A stretch of DNA of 64,000 nucleotides from Moniliophthora roreri (taxonomy: Eukaryota > Basidiomycota > Agaricomycetes > Agaricales > Marasmiaceae). Position numbers and translations under genes: made by a program. Below the pieces are notes generated by a model, which was not told the DNA's origin, searched no databases, and was given only the letters and a program-made list of their open reading frames with translations. Every line of letters begins with the position of its first letter. The first letter of the stretch is position 1. The stretch spans positions 1-64,000 of the forward strand of contig LATX02000241.1 in assembly GCA_001466705.2 (NCBI GenBank), given 5' to 3'. Of the stretch, positions 44,741-58,049 are shown one piece after another.

Positions 44741-46748
44741 AGGAAGGAGAAAAGAAAGTTCAAATACTTTTTATCATCTCCTAGCCCATCACGTAAATAC
44801 GAACATGTTTTCGGGAAACGTGCTTGATGGACTCATAACATATCAAAATAGGTTAGAGGATGAAGTGGCGTATCCAAGAAATGTACAATCAAGCCTGACA
44901 ATGAGTTTTAAACTTGAATATGATATATACCACCAGATGCGAATGTGTTGTGGGCTACGTTTCCAACCAAGGAGCTAACAGGTAGCGGAAGCGTCATGAA
45001 GACGTCTGCTATAGGGTATGAGGGATGCCTCGAGGCAGTCTCATGAGCGAAGCTCATCATGTCTTTTGAGGTAGCCGAGTGCATTGTGCAGCATGGACAA
45101 CCTACAGATAGAACTCAATAAAGAACCGGAAAGCAAGCAGGAGTTAGAACACACTCACCGCATCATACCGAGTACAATTTCCACTCCAGGCGAAGTAGAC
45201 GCCGGCGGCCATTGAGACATGGGCTGATTACAGATGTGAGCCTCCGTGACAACATCAAAGCATGTCCTCAGCCTCACCCGAATCTAGCGGAAACTTCTCT
45301 TTCTGGTATCCCAGACACAACGGCGTAGCCGGGTTTGGGCCAGCCTGCGACGAACTTTTCTGATCCTGCAAACATCGGCGAGCGATGAGGCGGCAGTAGT
45401 TGGGAGGAACTAGACGTACGAGATGGGAGCTGGCATTGATAAGACCACTTTTGAGCATACACTGAACGCAGTCTCTGACCGGCGCAGGTAGTGGGATCGA
45501 TGATGCTGAATTCTTCCTAACAGGGGACACCATGGTCGGAAGAGTGGTCAAGGGTACTCTTGCCAGGAAAAGCGACATGGCAATCCAGCACTAATGCTAT
45601 GAGACATTGTACCAGTATCCGTATAGTACCACGCGCTCCTGAAGTAGACTCTGAGGTTCTACGTACGTGTTCGGTGTTCGAACCAGCAATCTGAGAAGGA
45701 AGGTCAGCTTTCACGCCTCGAAGGGAACATAAACCATGGTACACGCGCTGTGAGCTGAACACCGACACCACATCAAATCTATGACACGGCTACGATGCAC
45801 TGGTGCTGTACGAGAGATCCAAAGGCAACATGTGTGTGGTTGTAAAAGGCATCTGATCAAAATGATTCTTGCGAGCCTATGGTCAAGAACGGAACGATAT
45901 CAGCATTTTTGTGGCCGGAATTAGGATGGCCTACGCACTCGAGCTCGACATTTCGCTACTTCCAGTTCACCCAAAATTGATGAAAATCCCGCGGAACATG
46001 CTTTGTCACTTTTGAGGACTTTGCCAATAGCCGATGTGTCGATGAACATCTATCGCGTGAAGGTCTATGGTTTGCATGTTTAGTCAAAGCTGAGCTAAAA
46101 GGACGAAAATTTACCGGTTCACCTCTACAGCCTCATCAAGTTCACTTCAGATATGAGGAACATGTTGAGCAGCTTGCGTTGAGTGTCTTGTCAGGGACAT
46201 GGTGGTAAGAGATCTAGAGGAAGTTATTCCCGCTGACCTAATGCCAACTACCACAGCTACTACTCGGGTTTTCTTCCTTCACCCCCAGCACCCACCTTGC
46301 ATCTTTCTCTGGCATCTAGTTTTCCAAGGTGATAATGTGACGGAAGCTTATCACTTAACAGCATTCAAAACAGCATAGCTTCCAACCGTTGTCCTAGTTT
46401 GTTTATTCCTCTTCCTCACGGCTGCGAGTATCTTGAGCTCATTTTGGAATTTCGCCTAGCAACAATCACTTGGTTTTCTATCCAATAGGTCGCGATCACT
46501 TCGGCGGAAACAACGATTCATTATATTTGGCACAGTTCATTGAGAAGAGACCGACCATAGCATAGTCATCCCCTGGTTGTTCTCTTGCATTTTTCTTTGC
46601 TATGGTCAAACTTCGATGAAATGACATGTATTCAACCTTTGCCATTTAAATTTCCAGAGTCCATCTTCCACTTTGTAACGGTGAACCCAGGAAAGCACAT
46701 TGAGGCTGTGAAAGCTTCGTTGCAACATAAAGGCACGGGCGGTAGGTC
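44741..46748. other. No confident gene
   Basis: Minus-strand patches between 45040 and 45780 look exon-like (GLINASSHLVRLVPPNYCRL; MLHNALGYLKRHDELRS) with plausible splice sites, but the phases do not agree, so no gene is called. The rest to 46748 shows nothing. Confidence 0.35.
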
Positions 46749-49700
46749 ACCTTTGGTTCCCACCCAGAACGTCATATCTGATGGACCAGAAGGGGGACAC
46801 CGGTCCATCAGACTTGACGTTAAATTTTTTTCCTGGCCGCACGCGGAAACCACCCTCGCGTATCTCAAATAATTTCGATACTTTCCGTCCACTCACCAAG
46901 TCATCGAGTCCTCGCTCAAGTCCCTCTTGCTGATTGACTCGGCACTCCCCGCAATGCCGGTTTCGTCACCTTTCCGTTTTCGTCGCCGTCACCGCGTCGG
47001 TCTCCCGAACGTCAACATCACAAATATTCATCAACAGGCGCCTCTTGACATCAAACCACCATCATCTCGCGCCCTGTGCCCAGCTATACCCGTTTCCCTT
47101 TCCGGAATTATCACCGGAATGCCAGCGGAGAAGTTTGTTCCCCATCTAATGTTATAGGTGCAATTCTCATACATCTGTCACTCATAATTTTCTAAAACCT
47201 AGAAACCTAATATCTGTGTTGCAGCTGCATTCCTCTCAGAGCAGACTGGTANACTCCATATACACAATGGCACCCTCAATACAAGTCCTTAGGCCCTGGG
47301 ATGGGAAATTTGTTTTGAGATAGGTCTCAATGAGTGGACTAGTGATACAGTATGTATTCTTTTTCTTCACTACACTGATCCCACCTCTGTCTTGGTAGCT
47401 CTGTTGGTGTCTGTTGATATGTCCTGGATTCTTGAAGTTAAGAGGCTATGGAATTGTGCAAAATGCACAACTATCAACAAGGTACGTGGTCGTCATGTCC
47501 CACACAGTACTTTCATTAACTTGCTTATCGCCTCTTGAAGCCTACTCCAAAATCACTATAAGGAGCAGAGTCTGACTGGAATACACCCAATGATTTCGCC
47601 CTGTGTCCCTCTCCATACTACACCATGTGTCACATATCATGGAAATTGATACAATCCACACAATATAATGACTGCAATGCTCCACCTGTGCTGACTCCTA
47701 TGAGTTTTGTTTGCTGGGGCCAGCATCTTCATGGGGTAATTGGTTAGTCTGTTCGCTACTGAGTAGCTTTCAAATTTCAATGACAGTTCTTCCAAGACTT
47801 ATTTCTGTTTCCAGAAGGGAGTTCTTCACACTGCAGGCAGAGCAGACAGATTGAAAGGTGTGTGCCTTGAAAATCACTCAAGAGGGATTGCTTATTTGAT
47901 TCACCTGGTCATTCCTTGCCAGCTGGAACCATCGCAAAATTGAAAGGTGAAATATGGTGGAAGGATGGTATCGACTGATGCAACCTATCACGACTTGTCA
48001 AGGGCATGTAACCGTAGTAGTGAGGAAATACAGAATTTCATGATATTCATAATGATAATCTGAAAGTGCTTGAGGTTCAACTGAATTTGATGAGGTGATC
48101 AACTCAGTAAGTAGGCATCAACGTGCTCACTGCACAACCTCTGCATTCCAATAGAGCACAGAGATTTTGTCTTCAACACTATTCAGTTCTTATACATGCC
48201 CAGTCAGGAATCTACAATGTTGAAATAGTGTATGGTGTATAACCAGTCAAACTAGAACACCAATATTGTGATCACCATGGTCGTTGTGCAAAGGTAGTAC
48301 TTGTCTTGCTCTACCTTGAATTCCCAACACATGGCATGTCATTAAGAGCACTGAGAAATCTAATAAGCAATCAGAATATAGTTTACTATGAGAAGCAAAC
48401 ACTACCATGTCGAATGAGTTCATCACCATGCTGAATCACCACGCATTACCACAGTGAATATTTTGACTCCCACTTGACTTCTGTTGCTCCGGATAGCTTA
48501 CAGCTGCACAAGAAGATTATTATAAACATATTTAAGCAGTGTTCACCACTTCTGAGCGGTCCTAGTGGTGCTCGCACCAAGAGTAACATGAGGCTATTTC
48601 AAGAGCTTGCTATTTGTAGATCCCTATAGTCAATACGAATGCCCAACTGTGGCACTGAAAAGTCTTACCTTTTCAACTAACATATATTCTACATAAGAAG
48701 CCCTTGGGATTTATTGATGCTATATACCAGGCATGAATGCCTTATGGCACAAATCACGTTGTAGGTGAATATTTCTTTGACTTTTGGATGGAGTTCCGAG
48801 ATAGCTGAAGCAAGCATCAAGCACACTTTGGTAACATCCAGCTTGCCCTTTCAGTTCATATTGACCAATTCAGGTTTCAAGAGGTAAATAACATTGGTAT
48901 ATATTGACTACTATAGAGGAAATAAATATGCCAGGTTTCATGATCCAAACTATTCCTTGGTTGAAGTGTGCAAGTGCATCCCAGAACATGACGAAACAGG
49001 TGAAAAGAAGACACGTACCCTGTATCTGAGTGAGAAGTAGCGCTGCGATGCAGGATATAGACCCGATCGTCACAGCTGCATCTNCCCTTTGGGACCATCT
49101 GCAGTGATGTTTGGGTGTAAATTCACCATGTCCTATACTGCCTGAAGAAGGATTGGGTCAGTATGCAGTAAACAATTGAATGAGGCTGGAACACACCACC
49201 ATTTATGAGTTATCAATAAAACCTTTATAGTAGTTGCCAGGTACCATGGAATTTTCGTGATTCCATCTGCTGACATCGGTGTTTGACTGGCTAGTTCCCT
49301 ATGCTGTGACATACCATATGTGAGTTGCCAAGAGGGTGCTCAACTAGCGAGCTTGTCGAGCTCAATATTATGAGAGGTTAAGGTTCTGAAATGAGCGACA
49401 GATGATCAGTTTTGGACCACAGTGGGTCAATCACAGCTTACCTGGCATAGTGTCATTTCTGGTTGATTCAAATCATCTATGCCTGCATAGCAAGCTCTAC
49501 GGAGGCTGGAAGGAAACCAGGTGAGTACAATATGAATCCCCATAAGGGAGGGCACATCAAACGGGTGGGGAAAGGTTCGGAGAGTTCAGAGAGCTTACCC
49601 CCAGGTACCAGTCTGCTCTGAGAGGAATGCAGCTGCAACACAGATATTAGGTTTCTAGGTTTTAGAAAATTATGAGTGACAGATGTATGAGAATTGCACC

Positions 49701-50098
49701 TATAACATTAGATGGGGAACAAACTTCTCCGCTGGCATTCCGGCGATAATTCCGGAAAGGGAAACGGGTATAGCTGGGCACAGGGCGCGAGATGATGGTG
49801 GTTTGATGTCAAGAGGCGCCTGTTGATGAATATTTGTGATGTTGATGTTCGGGAGACCGACGCAGTGACGGCGACGAAAACGGAAGGGTGATGAAACTGG
49901 CATTGCAGGGAGTGCTGAGTCAAGCAGCAAGAGGGACTTGAGATGACTTGGTGAGTGGACGGAAAGTATCGAAATTATTTGAGATACGCGAGGGTGGTTT
50001 CCGTATGCGGCCAGGAAAAAAACTTAACGTCAAGTCTGATGGACCGGTGTCCCCCTTCTGGTCCATCAGATATGATGTTCTGGGTGGGAACCAAAGGT
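46749..50098. mobile_element. 3.35-kb element with about 500-bp inverted terminal arms
   Basis: The left arm 46749-47251 and the reverse complement of 49606-50098 agree closely over their whole length, with few substitutions and small indels. Ends read ACCTTTGGTTCCCACCCAGA. Each arm contains the same short frame (76 aa, containing PVSSPFRFRRRH), whose meaning is unknown. The 2.35-kb core has no long frame and no transposase motif; one minus-strand patch (FWDALAHFNQGIVWIMKPGI near 48950) looks like old coding sequence. Ns lie at 47252, exactly at the left arm's inner limit, and at 49084. It fits a MULE-like or foldback non-autonomous transposon. No clear target duplication is seen. Confidence 0.7.
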
Positions 50099-50311
50099 GG
50101 TTAGCAGTAGGGCTCTTTTAGCCCTACCTTATTAGGAGGGCCGAGCGCGAGAACTTTTAGAAAACGCGATGTTGAGCAAATGGTTCAGTCCTGTCAATCA
50201 AAGTTTTCCCCCATCAAAGTAGCCGTCCTCGTTTTTCCCCCATCAAAGCAACATCAAAGTATCCTTCCTCGTTTTCCCCCATTTAGCTACCACCTGCACT
50301 ATGTATCCACA

Positions 50312-50321
50312 CATAAAAAGC
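50312..50321 (+). promoter_or_regulatory. TATA-like box shared by the RYPCF gene family
   Basis: CATAAAAAGC lies about 55-65 bp before the start codon. Near-identical words precede three other family members at similar distance: 57167-57176 (minus), 58618-58630 (minus) and 61380-61390 (minus). In copies 1, 2 and 4 it is followed by TGGTATGTCC or TGGTATGTTT, which could be the donor of a small 5'-leader intron. Confidence 0.5.
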
Positions 50322-50374
50322 AGAGTCCTGTCCTTTGGTATGTTTCGTTGGTGACCGAAAAAGTTTACTTCTCA

Positions 50375-51099
50375 ATGTCTATCCTCAGATCCACCCAGAA
50401 TCCCTTTCTTCCCACTGATGACGCAGGCAACTATCTCGCCTACGGTCTCTCCGCCCTCTTGTTCTGCCTCGCCGCTGCCTTTTGGCCTTACCTTCGATCC
50501 CGTTACCCATGCTTCACCACGTCAGAGCTGACTGCAAAACAAAAAAGGGTCACCCAAGTCTATGACATGGCGCTTCTAACGGTATCCCTGGTTCATTTTG
50601 GCGACAAGCTTTAAGAAAAGGCGCGCCGGTTGACTGCGTACGTCGATTCAGTTGTGCACCTCGGGCTATCTAACGAGTAGGATGCATAGGTTGAAGTACA
50701 GAGCTTCCAGGATCCGCTCTAGAGATCTTCAGATGGACAAGATGTCCCAATCGTTGTGGAAGATCTATTTTGGCGTTCACCCTTCCCTCGTCCCAGACAT
50801 CATTGCTTGGTATATGGACGCGGAAGATCTTGAACGCGATATTCAGGTATGCGATCTGCCCTTTGTCCTCTCTTTCATGTGTGCTAATGTTTTGATGTTA
50901 GTTGCTCATTGAATCCGACACTCAGCGTCAGTCAGAAGTTGAAACAGCTACACCCACCGACACAGCGAATCACTCAAACTCAATACCACACATTCTTCCC
51001 ATATCTTCCGTTGAACATACCCCTCCACGTCGTCAACATGAAGGCTTGTCTCCTGTGACGCGTCATCGTCACCGAAGGCCGACAATAACGACTGGTTGA
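50375..51099 (+). pseudogene. RYPCF-family membrane protein, copy 1, with nonsense codon
   Basis: Starts MSILRSTQNPF, then an anchor (LSALLFCLAAAFWPYL) and the family signature RSRYPCFTTSEL. At 50612-50614 an in-frame TAA replaces the Gln codon found in copies 2 and 4 (GDKL-stop versus GDELQEK). Beyond it the gene continues normally: an intron GTACGT...CATAG at about 50638-50690, then RASRIRSRDL, SLWKIYFGVHPSLV and IIAWYMDAEDLERDIQ, a second intron, and LLIESDTQ with a basic tail (RHRHRRP) to 51099. Only one base change disables it, so loss is recent. Unless read through, the product is a 79-residue anchor fragment. Function of the family is unknown. Confidence 0.8.
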
Positions 51100-52541
51100 A
51101 GGATAGTTTCGCCCTCGTACATGGTATGTTTTCATTACTCGCTACTGTATTGCAAAGCCTGATGTAGCCCTGATAGGATTCTAATGTGTTATAAGTATGC
51201 CTGGTGTATTTCATCCTATTTTTGTTCCATACTGCTGTCGTTGCTGTGCTCTTACGATTTGTTGTCTATGCCACCCGTTATCCTTTCCTTTCAACCCCAT
51301 CGTATGCTTTATATGCTCTTCATGCAACCTCTGCTTGTCTACGTATGTCCTCAATTGTCCCTTATGCTGTTTTGTCCGTCTCCTATGCTCAGTGTATAAT
51401 TGTGCCTTGAATAATTTTATGCATTAGATATGATCTTGTCTCGCTCGTGCATTTCAGGCCGTCGTCGTGTCGTATGGGATTATCGTATAACAAGTGTCAA
51501 AGTATGCTAAATTCGCGAAACGAGATACCAAAAATATCCGAAAGCAGGGAGTCAAATTCATGAGGTCAATACGAAGGCGAGCGTTAAAGCAGGACAACAA
51601 GAAAACAGATCAGAAGATGAGAAGGGAGCGTGATGCATAGAAAATCATTGACTAAGCCAAGACGTGAGTGGACAGTAGAGCACGATCACATCAGGAATCA
51701 AGGATATCGAATAAAGCAGACAAAAATATTGTGGATGCCGTTTAAGTTTGCAGCACCAGCACGCCTATGCAGCTCCAAGTCGAGTTGAGAGAATTGGATT
51801 ATCATGTACCAACATGCCAAACTTCTAGAAGTAACGGTGCAGCCGAGGGTGGTGGTCACATTCGAGGGCATTCGCGCCTTTCTATCAAGCGACAATACCG
51901 TAGGCGCATCAGGAAAAGCCCTCTTAATGATGCGCAACGGATATCGGATGAGCCAGGGTGATCTCGGGTGACGGACGCTGTGTGACTGATTGCCGGCAAA
52001 AGGCCATTGTTGTAATGAAAAAATATGACAAGCGTTGATTAACGTTGATTTTTGCTGATTTTTGGCATTTGCTGAGGATTGGCTCAGTTGGCTCAGCCAC
52101 TGAGTCAATGGCCGCCAGCAAGTGTCAGTCAGACCTTGTACATTGGGATAAATGTTTTTGTGTATCTACTTAATCAAGTTTGCCTACTACAGTGTACTTT
52201 AGCTCAGTGTTCTCAAGTCTGAAGTGGAACAGAGCTAGCACTTACAGTCCTGGGCCTTTTGAGACCAGGAAGAGTTAATTTTGCAAAGTCCAAACGTACA
52301 TAATGATACTACGTGGTTGCTATGTGGCAAACGGAATCCGAGCTGCCAGGGGAATCTGAAACTTTATTTTCAGCTGTACAGTTGCACGGCAAGTTCCGAA
52401 CATAAAGTATCAACAGAACCCGCGCTCGCAGGCCTTTCCCTTTAATTTGTTCCCTTGCTCGGCAGTCATCAGACGACGTACAGAGACACCGTCTATGTCC
52501 ATCTCTCACCTTTCCGGCTGCTCTCATTTCTCAATCCTTAA
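51100..52541. other. 3' flank of RYPCF copy 1 and empty DNA
   Basis: The first 350 bp are homologous to the 3' flank of copy 2 (the complement of about 55990-56370), so flank and gene were duplicated together. The remainder has no recognised gene or repeat. Confidence 0.45.
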
Positions 52542-52546
52542 TGGTA

Positions 52547-52926
52547 TGTTACAAACACGAGGACTCCGAGGACAAATAGGGCGCTTAATGTACTTATATT
52601 CCATTTCTCGTTATCTTGCTTAGTCCTGTATTCTTTTTCTTTACAAATCCTTCCATCAGTTTCTTTCTCTTACCAAGATTCACTTGCTTACTCATAGTAG
52701 CTATTTTTAGTTCTGAGTATTAGTCATAGTTAGAGTCTTCTTGCTATAAATACACTTAACCGGTTGACAAGCTTCTCCAGCTTGACCTGGTTAAACCTTA
52801 TCATAACCTCGTCTGATCATCTAAACTCTATCTTAAGTCAATTCATCAGACTTAATTGACTTCAAGAATCTAGTCCTTCAAGCTCAAACTTGAACTTAGT
52901 GTTGACAGCAAAGGACTCGCGTAACA
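52547..52926. mobile_element. Solo LTR, 380 bp, with 5-bp target duplication
   Basis: The unit begins TGTTAC and ends GTAACA, a perfect 6-bp inverted end of TG...CA type, and is flanked on both sides by TGGTA (52542-52546 and 52927-52931). A TATA-like CTATAAATAC lies near 52744. No second LTR, primer site or gag-pol sequence is near. This is the footprint left when an LTR retrotransposon is excised by recombination between its LTRs. Copia or Gypsy class cannot be decided. Confidence 0.85.
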
Positions 52927-52931
52927 TGGTA

Positions 52932-55516
52932 GGCTTCCAACAATTCAGAACCAACATTCTTACTCACCACGCACCCAGAGTACGACTGACTCCGTGCCTA
53001 CATACTAGAAGTACTGTGGGTACTTTTCTGTTCCTTCGCTTACCTTCGAATTCATCAGGACAACGACCCCTTGGAATCATACCTGTATCTTTTGCCATGC
53101 CGCAGACTCGACTCACGCTCTCTTCGTTGACCATTGTAGAGTTATACGGGTCGTCTGGTATGTCTCACTCCACATTTTGTTTTATTTCTACCATGCTGAT
53201 ATGAATGGTAGTATAATCCGTCCTCAAGTAGCTACAGAAGCAACGAGTGTCAGACGTTAGGCTTTGCTGGCCAGGGAAGGTGCTGGGATGGAACAGTTTG
53301 CTGGGCTCGTTCTCGTGTGTATAGCCAAGCATAAGGTGATACTACTAGAGACTTAGGTCATGTACTGTTGTTGTTGTACTGTATGTAGTGCTCAATATAC
53401 TAGCTTTGTTTACTATTTGATTGGTTACATTCAACTAGAATTGGGAGGACGTGCTGAGCATTGCTGATCCAACACTGAAATGTGGTGATATTTCTTGATT
53501 GTGGCGCTCAATCAAGGGGGACTTGAATAATTTGGTTGATTTTTTGCTGATCCTGAGATTTGTAGAATATCAACAAAAATCAGACAATATCACGCTAGTT
53601 CAACCGGGTTCGCTCAGAATCACAGCCGAGGTTTTTCCTGATGTCACTAGACGAGAGCCAAGGGATGTGGTATATACTCCACATCAAGGACGACGACGAG
53701 GTGTTCATATCAAGGCTCCCGATCTATAGCTTTTACTTGCCGAAGGATCTAAAATCAGAAAGCAGATATCATGATATAAGAACAAGAACACGCACTCAAT
53801 CACTTCCTTATTATATCCTCCAACATAAACCATCCAAAAAGCAACCCTTAGTATCCATCAAACATCCATCGAGCTTCTTTTCTTTTACGCTGGGGTCCTA
53901 AAATGACAGAAATTGGGTAGTACGAGCGGATAAGAGACCAGATTATCGCAGCAATAAAAGTTGGGAGGACAGGCGGAAGAATCATAGACTAGGATAATTG
54001 AATTCCACTACGAACATGCCAACGCCAATATCGACTAGCTGGTCGACAGCAGTATGTCTGCAGAGTGGAGAAGAGCTGGTAAGTGTACATGGTAGCGGGG
54101 CTAGGTATGCAAACGCACCTAGTGGGAGCTCCGTCGTATCGAAGATTCCGTATATGGTAGGTGGACAAAGGCAAGCGCTGCGGAGTAGTACCTGCACAGT
54201 GCAAATCACAGGCCAATCACCGGCAGATGTTGTTTGGTGAGCATGCCCCTTGTTATACTGGTAAGTTGCGCTAGGTAAGCCTTGCTCGTGTCAACTGTCA
54301 TGGAGCTGTATAGGGGCTGTGTTGAGAAGGGGATGAGATTCTTGACAAGGACATTGCAACTTATTATGTCCGGTGGATGGGCGGGTGGACAAGTGAATGA
54401 TAGATGGCATCAGTACTGCTAGGTTGTGGGACGAGGATTTTGTGGTCAATTCATTTCACCGTGAGAATAATCCGCAAGGTGCAAAATGACGGCAACAACA
54501 CTTGTTCGGGGACACCACCACCTCTGGATCCTTTGCGCTCAGCGCACTGGATTATGACGTGCGCTTTATTCAATCAAAAGGTTGTGATTCCTCTGTCGAA
54601 ACATCAACGGATAACTCCTCCATTGAAGGAATGCGGCAGGTAGAACGACTAGCTCGGTCGTGGTCTCACGGGAAGGGAAGGTAATGGGACTTTTCGGATG
54701 GGTAAGAGACTTTGCGTGCGATTCGAGGTACGTAGGTATCCTTTTTTTTTTTTTGCTTTTGAGTCGTGATTCTGACCTTCTCAGGTTTTTAGAGTAACGG
54801 GTGTTTATCATTACCTTTGAAAAACCTTCTCCTTTGGCGGTTCCGGATGCTAAAATTGGATACCTCCCTATCTCTGTGCGGTCTCTTCACCCTCTTCGTA
54901 TTGTGTTTTGGGCTAACGTTGGCACAACTCTTCAGCCTCGACTTACTATTGCTCGCCCGAATACCTCTGCACCTCCCCAGCTCCACCTTCCAATTTCTCG
55001 ACCCAGTATATGGCATTTCCTCACCGGCCCCTCAATTTCCATTGATGCTAACTGGAATCTAATTCTCCCAATGTATGACTCCTTCTGCCCCCTTAACCTT
55101 CATACGCCAGCCTCTTACTCGTCATTTCGGAACTCAGTGCAAAGGGGAAAAACGTTCGACAGGGCATTTGGAATTGAGTGCGTGTGCTTGTTTTTATATA
55201 TACCCCGCTCAGATCTAATCCTTCGACAGGTAGAGGCCACGCACAGCCACTTAGATCCAGGCCAAGCGAAGAAATAGGGCACTCCTCGTCAAGACATCAA
55301 TCACCTAGAACCACCTCGGGTATCTGAGGTCTTCACCAGTGCAGTCATGCAAGCGTCGATCATTATGTGATTGGCGTTGACGGCTAGGTTCGTGGCCTTC
55401 CCCCTCATTCGCTGGCGTATGTTGACCTTTTCTCCTCAGTCCATCACATTCCCAATCGTCCTAAATGTCGCACCTGGAGCCCCTGACACTGCCGTAGAAC
55501 CTAACTGTCCCGGCCT
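52932..55516. other. No confident gene
   Basis: Frames here (for example 53998-54240 and 54801-55277) are low in information and lack linked exons. A T14 run lies near 54752. One partial GCGCTCA repeat lies near 54535. Confidence 0.4.
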
Positions 55517-55615
55517 ATGGTCTCGATGGGCGCCTCGTTATGGAAGATATGCCTCGGCTTTCGTCCACGATATTATCGCTTGGTAGAAGGTGCGGATACC
55601 CTCGAACGGGTCCTT
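55517..55615 (+). pseudogene. RYPCF-family relic (middle exon only)
   Basis: The fragment keeps SLWKICLGFRP and, after frame disturbance, IIAW and ADTLERVLQ, which correspond to SLWKIYLGFHPSLV...IIAWYKDAEDLERDIQ in intact copies. It is followed by a GT donor as in the others. No first exon with anchor and RYPCF motif is found upstream. Confidence 0.6.
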
Positions 55616-56375
55616 CAGGTGCGTATTTCTCGGCTGTACCATTACTTCTGGAAGTCTGACTTGTTGAATCATGGCAGTCTAATATCAAACTCGACTTCCA
55701 ATGCTGATTCGAGGCACGGTGTTGTTTAGGCGAGCTACACCAATATCGTGTCTGTTCTTTCCATCTCTTCAAGGTTCGACGTCATACTGGGTATTTTTCA
55801 CAGGCCGGTATCCCCCTGGGTCATTGGCGAGATCTACTCTAGATCTATGGGAATCTCGTTCTCTACATACCCGCTGGCACGTTGGCTCAATGAACAGTCG
55901 TCCCATTATTGACTGATCTGTTCCTTACCGTCTTTATCAGTCTTTCTCCTACTTCCGATGTCTCGTTTCGCGAATTCGGAAAACATTGGCTACTGGTATG
56001 CTGCGGCTCCATTCAGTACGACCACAGCCTGAAATGCACAAGCATGTATAACACGTAACATTGTTCAAGGTAGAATATGATTCTGTACAGAGTATAGTAG
56101 GTAAATAAAACAACATAAACAACAGTTTTGAAAGCATCGACACGCAGAGAAAACATTTGACGATACTGAAAAGAAAGCCGAAGATCATAGCGACGAAGGG
56201 TTACATGGATAGCAGCAGATAAGATGGATAACCGTAAGAGTACAGCAATATAGAACGACGAGAAGTGAAATATAGAATCGGGCATACTAACAACACGTCA
56301 AGATCCTATGAAGGTTACATTAGACTTCGCAAGACGGTGATGAACTATGAAAACCTACAGGGGAAACATAATCCT

Positions 56376-57110
56376 TCAACCAGTAATCGTCGTTGACGGT
56401 CTTCGATGACGATGGCGCGACGAGCCTTCTTGCTGACGACGTGGAGGGGTATCTCTGTGGGAAGAGACGGGAACAACGTGTGACAGCGAGTTCGAGCGAT
56501 TTGGTGTGTCGGTGGGTGTAACTGATTTAACTTCCAACCGACGTTGAGTGTCGGATTCCACGAGTAACTATCGTCAAGGAGCATTAGCATAGTTGAAGAA
56601 AAAACCAAGAGCAAGTACATCACCTGGATGTCCCATTCAAGGTCCTCCGCGTCCTTATACCAAACGACGATGTCCGCAACGAGGGAAGGATGAAAGCCAA
56701 GGTAAATCCTCCATATGGATTGTGACATCCTGTTCATGGTAAGATCTCTAGAGCGGATCTGGGAGGCTCTGCGCTTCAACCTATACACTCACCTCGTTAG
56801 ATAGACCGAGAGGTATAAGTGAGTTGACGTACACATTCAACTTGCGTTCCTTTTCTTGGAGCTCGTCACCAAAACGAACGAGGGATACTGTTGCAAGCGC
56901 CATGTTGTAGACTTGATCGACCTTCTTTTGCTTTGCGGTCAGCTCTGACGTGGTGAAGCACGGGTAACGAGATTGAATGTAAGGCCATAGGGTAGCAGCG
57001 AGGGAGAGTAAGAGGGCAGGGATGCCGTAGATGAGGTAGTTATTTGTGTCATTGGGAGATGGATTTTCGGCGGGAAGAAGGGAACTCTGACTGGATCTGA
57101 GGATAGACAT
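56376..57110 (-). CDS. RYPCF-family membrane protein, copy 2 (intact)
   Basis: Exon 1 from 57110: MSILRSSQSSLLPAE, one transmembrane helix (IPALLLSLAATLWPYI), the signature QSRYPCFTTSELTAKQKKVD, then a helical region ending EKERKLNV. An intron starting GTACGT with branch CTAAC and ending GTATAG follows. Exon 2: RASQIRSRDL, SIWRIYLGFHPSLVADIVVW, KDAEDLEWDIQ. After a second intron exon 3 gives LLVESDTQ, a Ser/Pro linker and a basic tail (SSRHRHRRP) to the stop at 56376. The layout is a single-pass anchor with a cytosolic or luminal helical body. All splice sites are canonical. I recognise no named family. Confidence 0.78.
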
Positions 57111-58049
57111 TGAGAAGCAGAAAGCTATTTTGGTTGAAAACTGGACATACCAGAAGACAGGACTCTGCTTTTTATGTGTGGGTACATATCGCGGGCGGAC
57201 AGACAGTATTGAAGAGAGACGCTTTGAGGCTGTGCGTGTGCCTGGGCCTCGTGTTACGTCGGCAAAGCGACGCGAACAGCTTGGAACGGACATAATAAAT
57301 AAAGGACATACATTCAACGAAATATACATAAACACAACATGGTTGAAGAGTATAGCATGACCGAGAACACTGAAACAGGTGCAGAGAACAAAACGAAACA
57401 TAGCATAAGTCCATAGGGTGTGATGATACTAGGGATAGCAGGATGCAACGACAAAAGGATAGAGATAGAACGTAGGTGAGGATCCAGTAAGGCAGAGCAT
57501 CATGATCAGAATGTGAAAGAAAGGAATAGCCGGATGTGGGACATACCGTGCGTATCGGTGAAGAGTGTTCAGGATGACAGTTTTCTTAAGACTAAAGTTC
57601 AGCTCCGGTGGCGATAATGACCCGTAACAACAAAGTCAGGAAGGGACTATAATGACAAGTGGATACAGAGACAGGCCGTCGTGTTGCAGACGACGACGTT
57701 GAGTAGTGTCACTGAAGATACAGGATGGATGTATGGTAATGAACATGAAAAATGCTAACCTACCTCGATGGGGCTGACTGCCTCGGGTCTAAAACGGTAT
57801 TGGATATCAGATTCTATGAGAGCCTGTCGTGAAATAGTGTTTTTGCATCCTCGGACTCGTTTCGGCCTTCTCTCATATTACTCTCACATGTTTCGTCTCT
57901 TGGTTTCGTCTCATATAAATTACCAACTCACATATTTCATACATAAAATACAAAATCTACTATAAAAACTGTACTTATTCTTTACTGATGGACAATTGAT
58001 CTGACTTCTCATAATCTCCCAAATCACCAATTTACGACAGAGCCTATGG
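57111..58049. other. Promoter of copy 2 and spacer
   Basis: The TATA-like element of copy 2 is at 57167-57176 (minus). The rest has no recognised gene. Confidence 0.4.

Noticed and set aside
45041..45578. Possible three-exon minus-strand gene ending MLHNALGYLKRHDELRS
   Set aside because: Splice sites look fair but the phases of the first two exons do not agree without a stop.
54752..54765. T14 run as the tail of a second retroposon
   Set aside because: No flanking target duplication could be found on either side.
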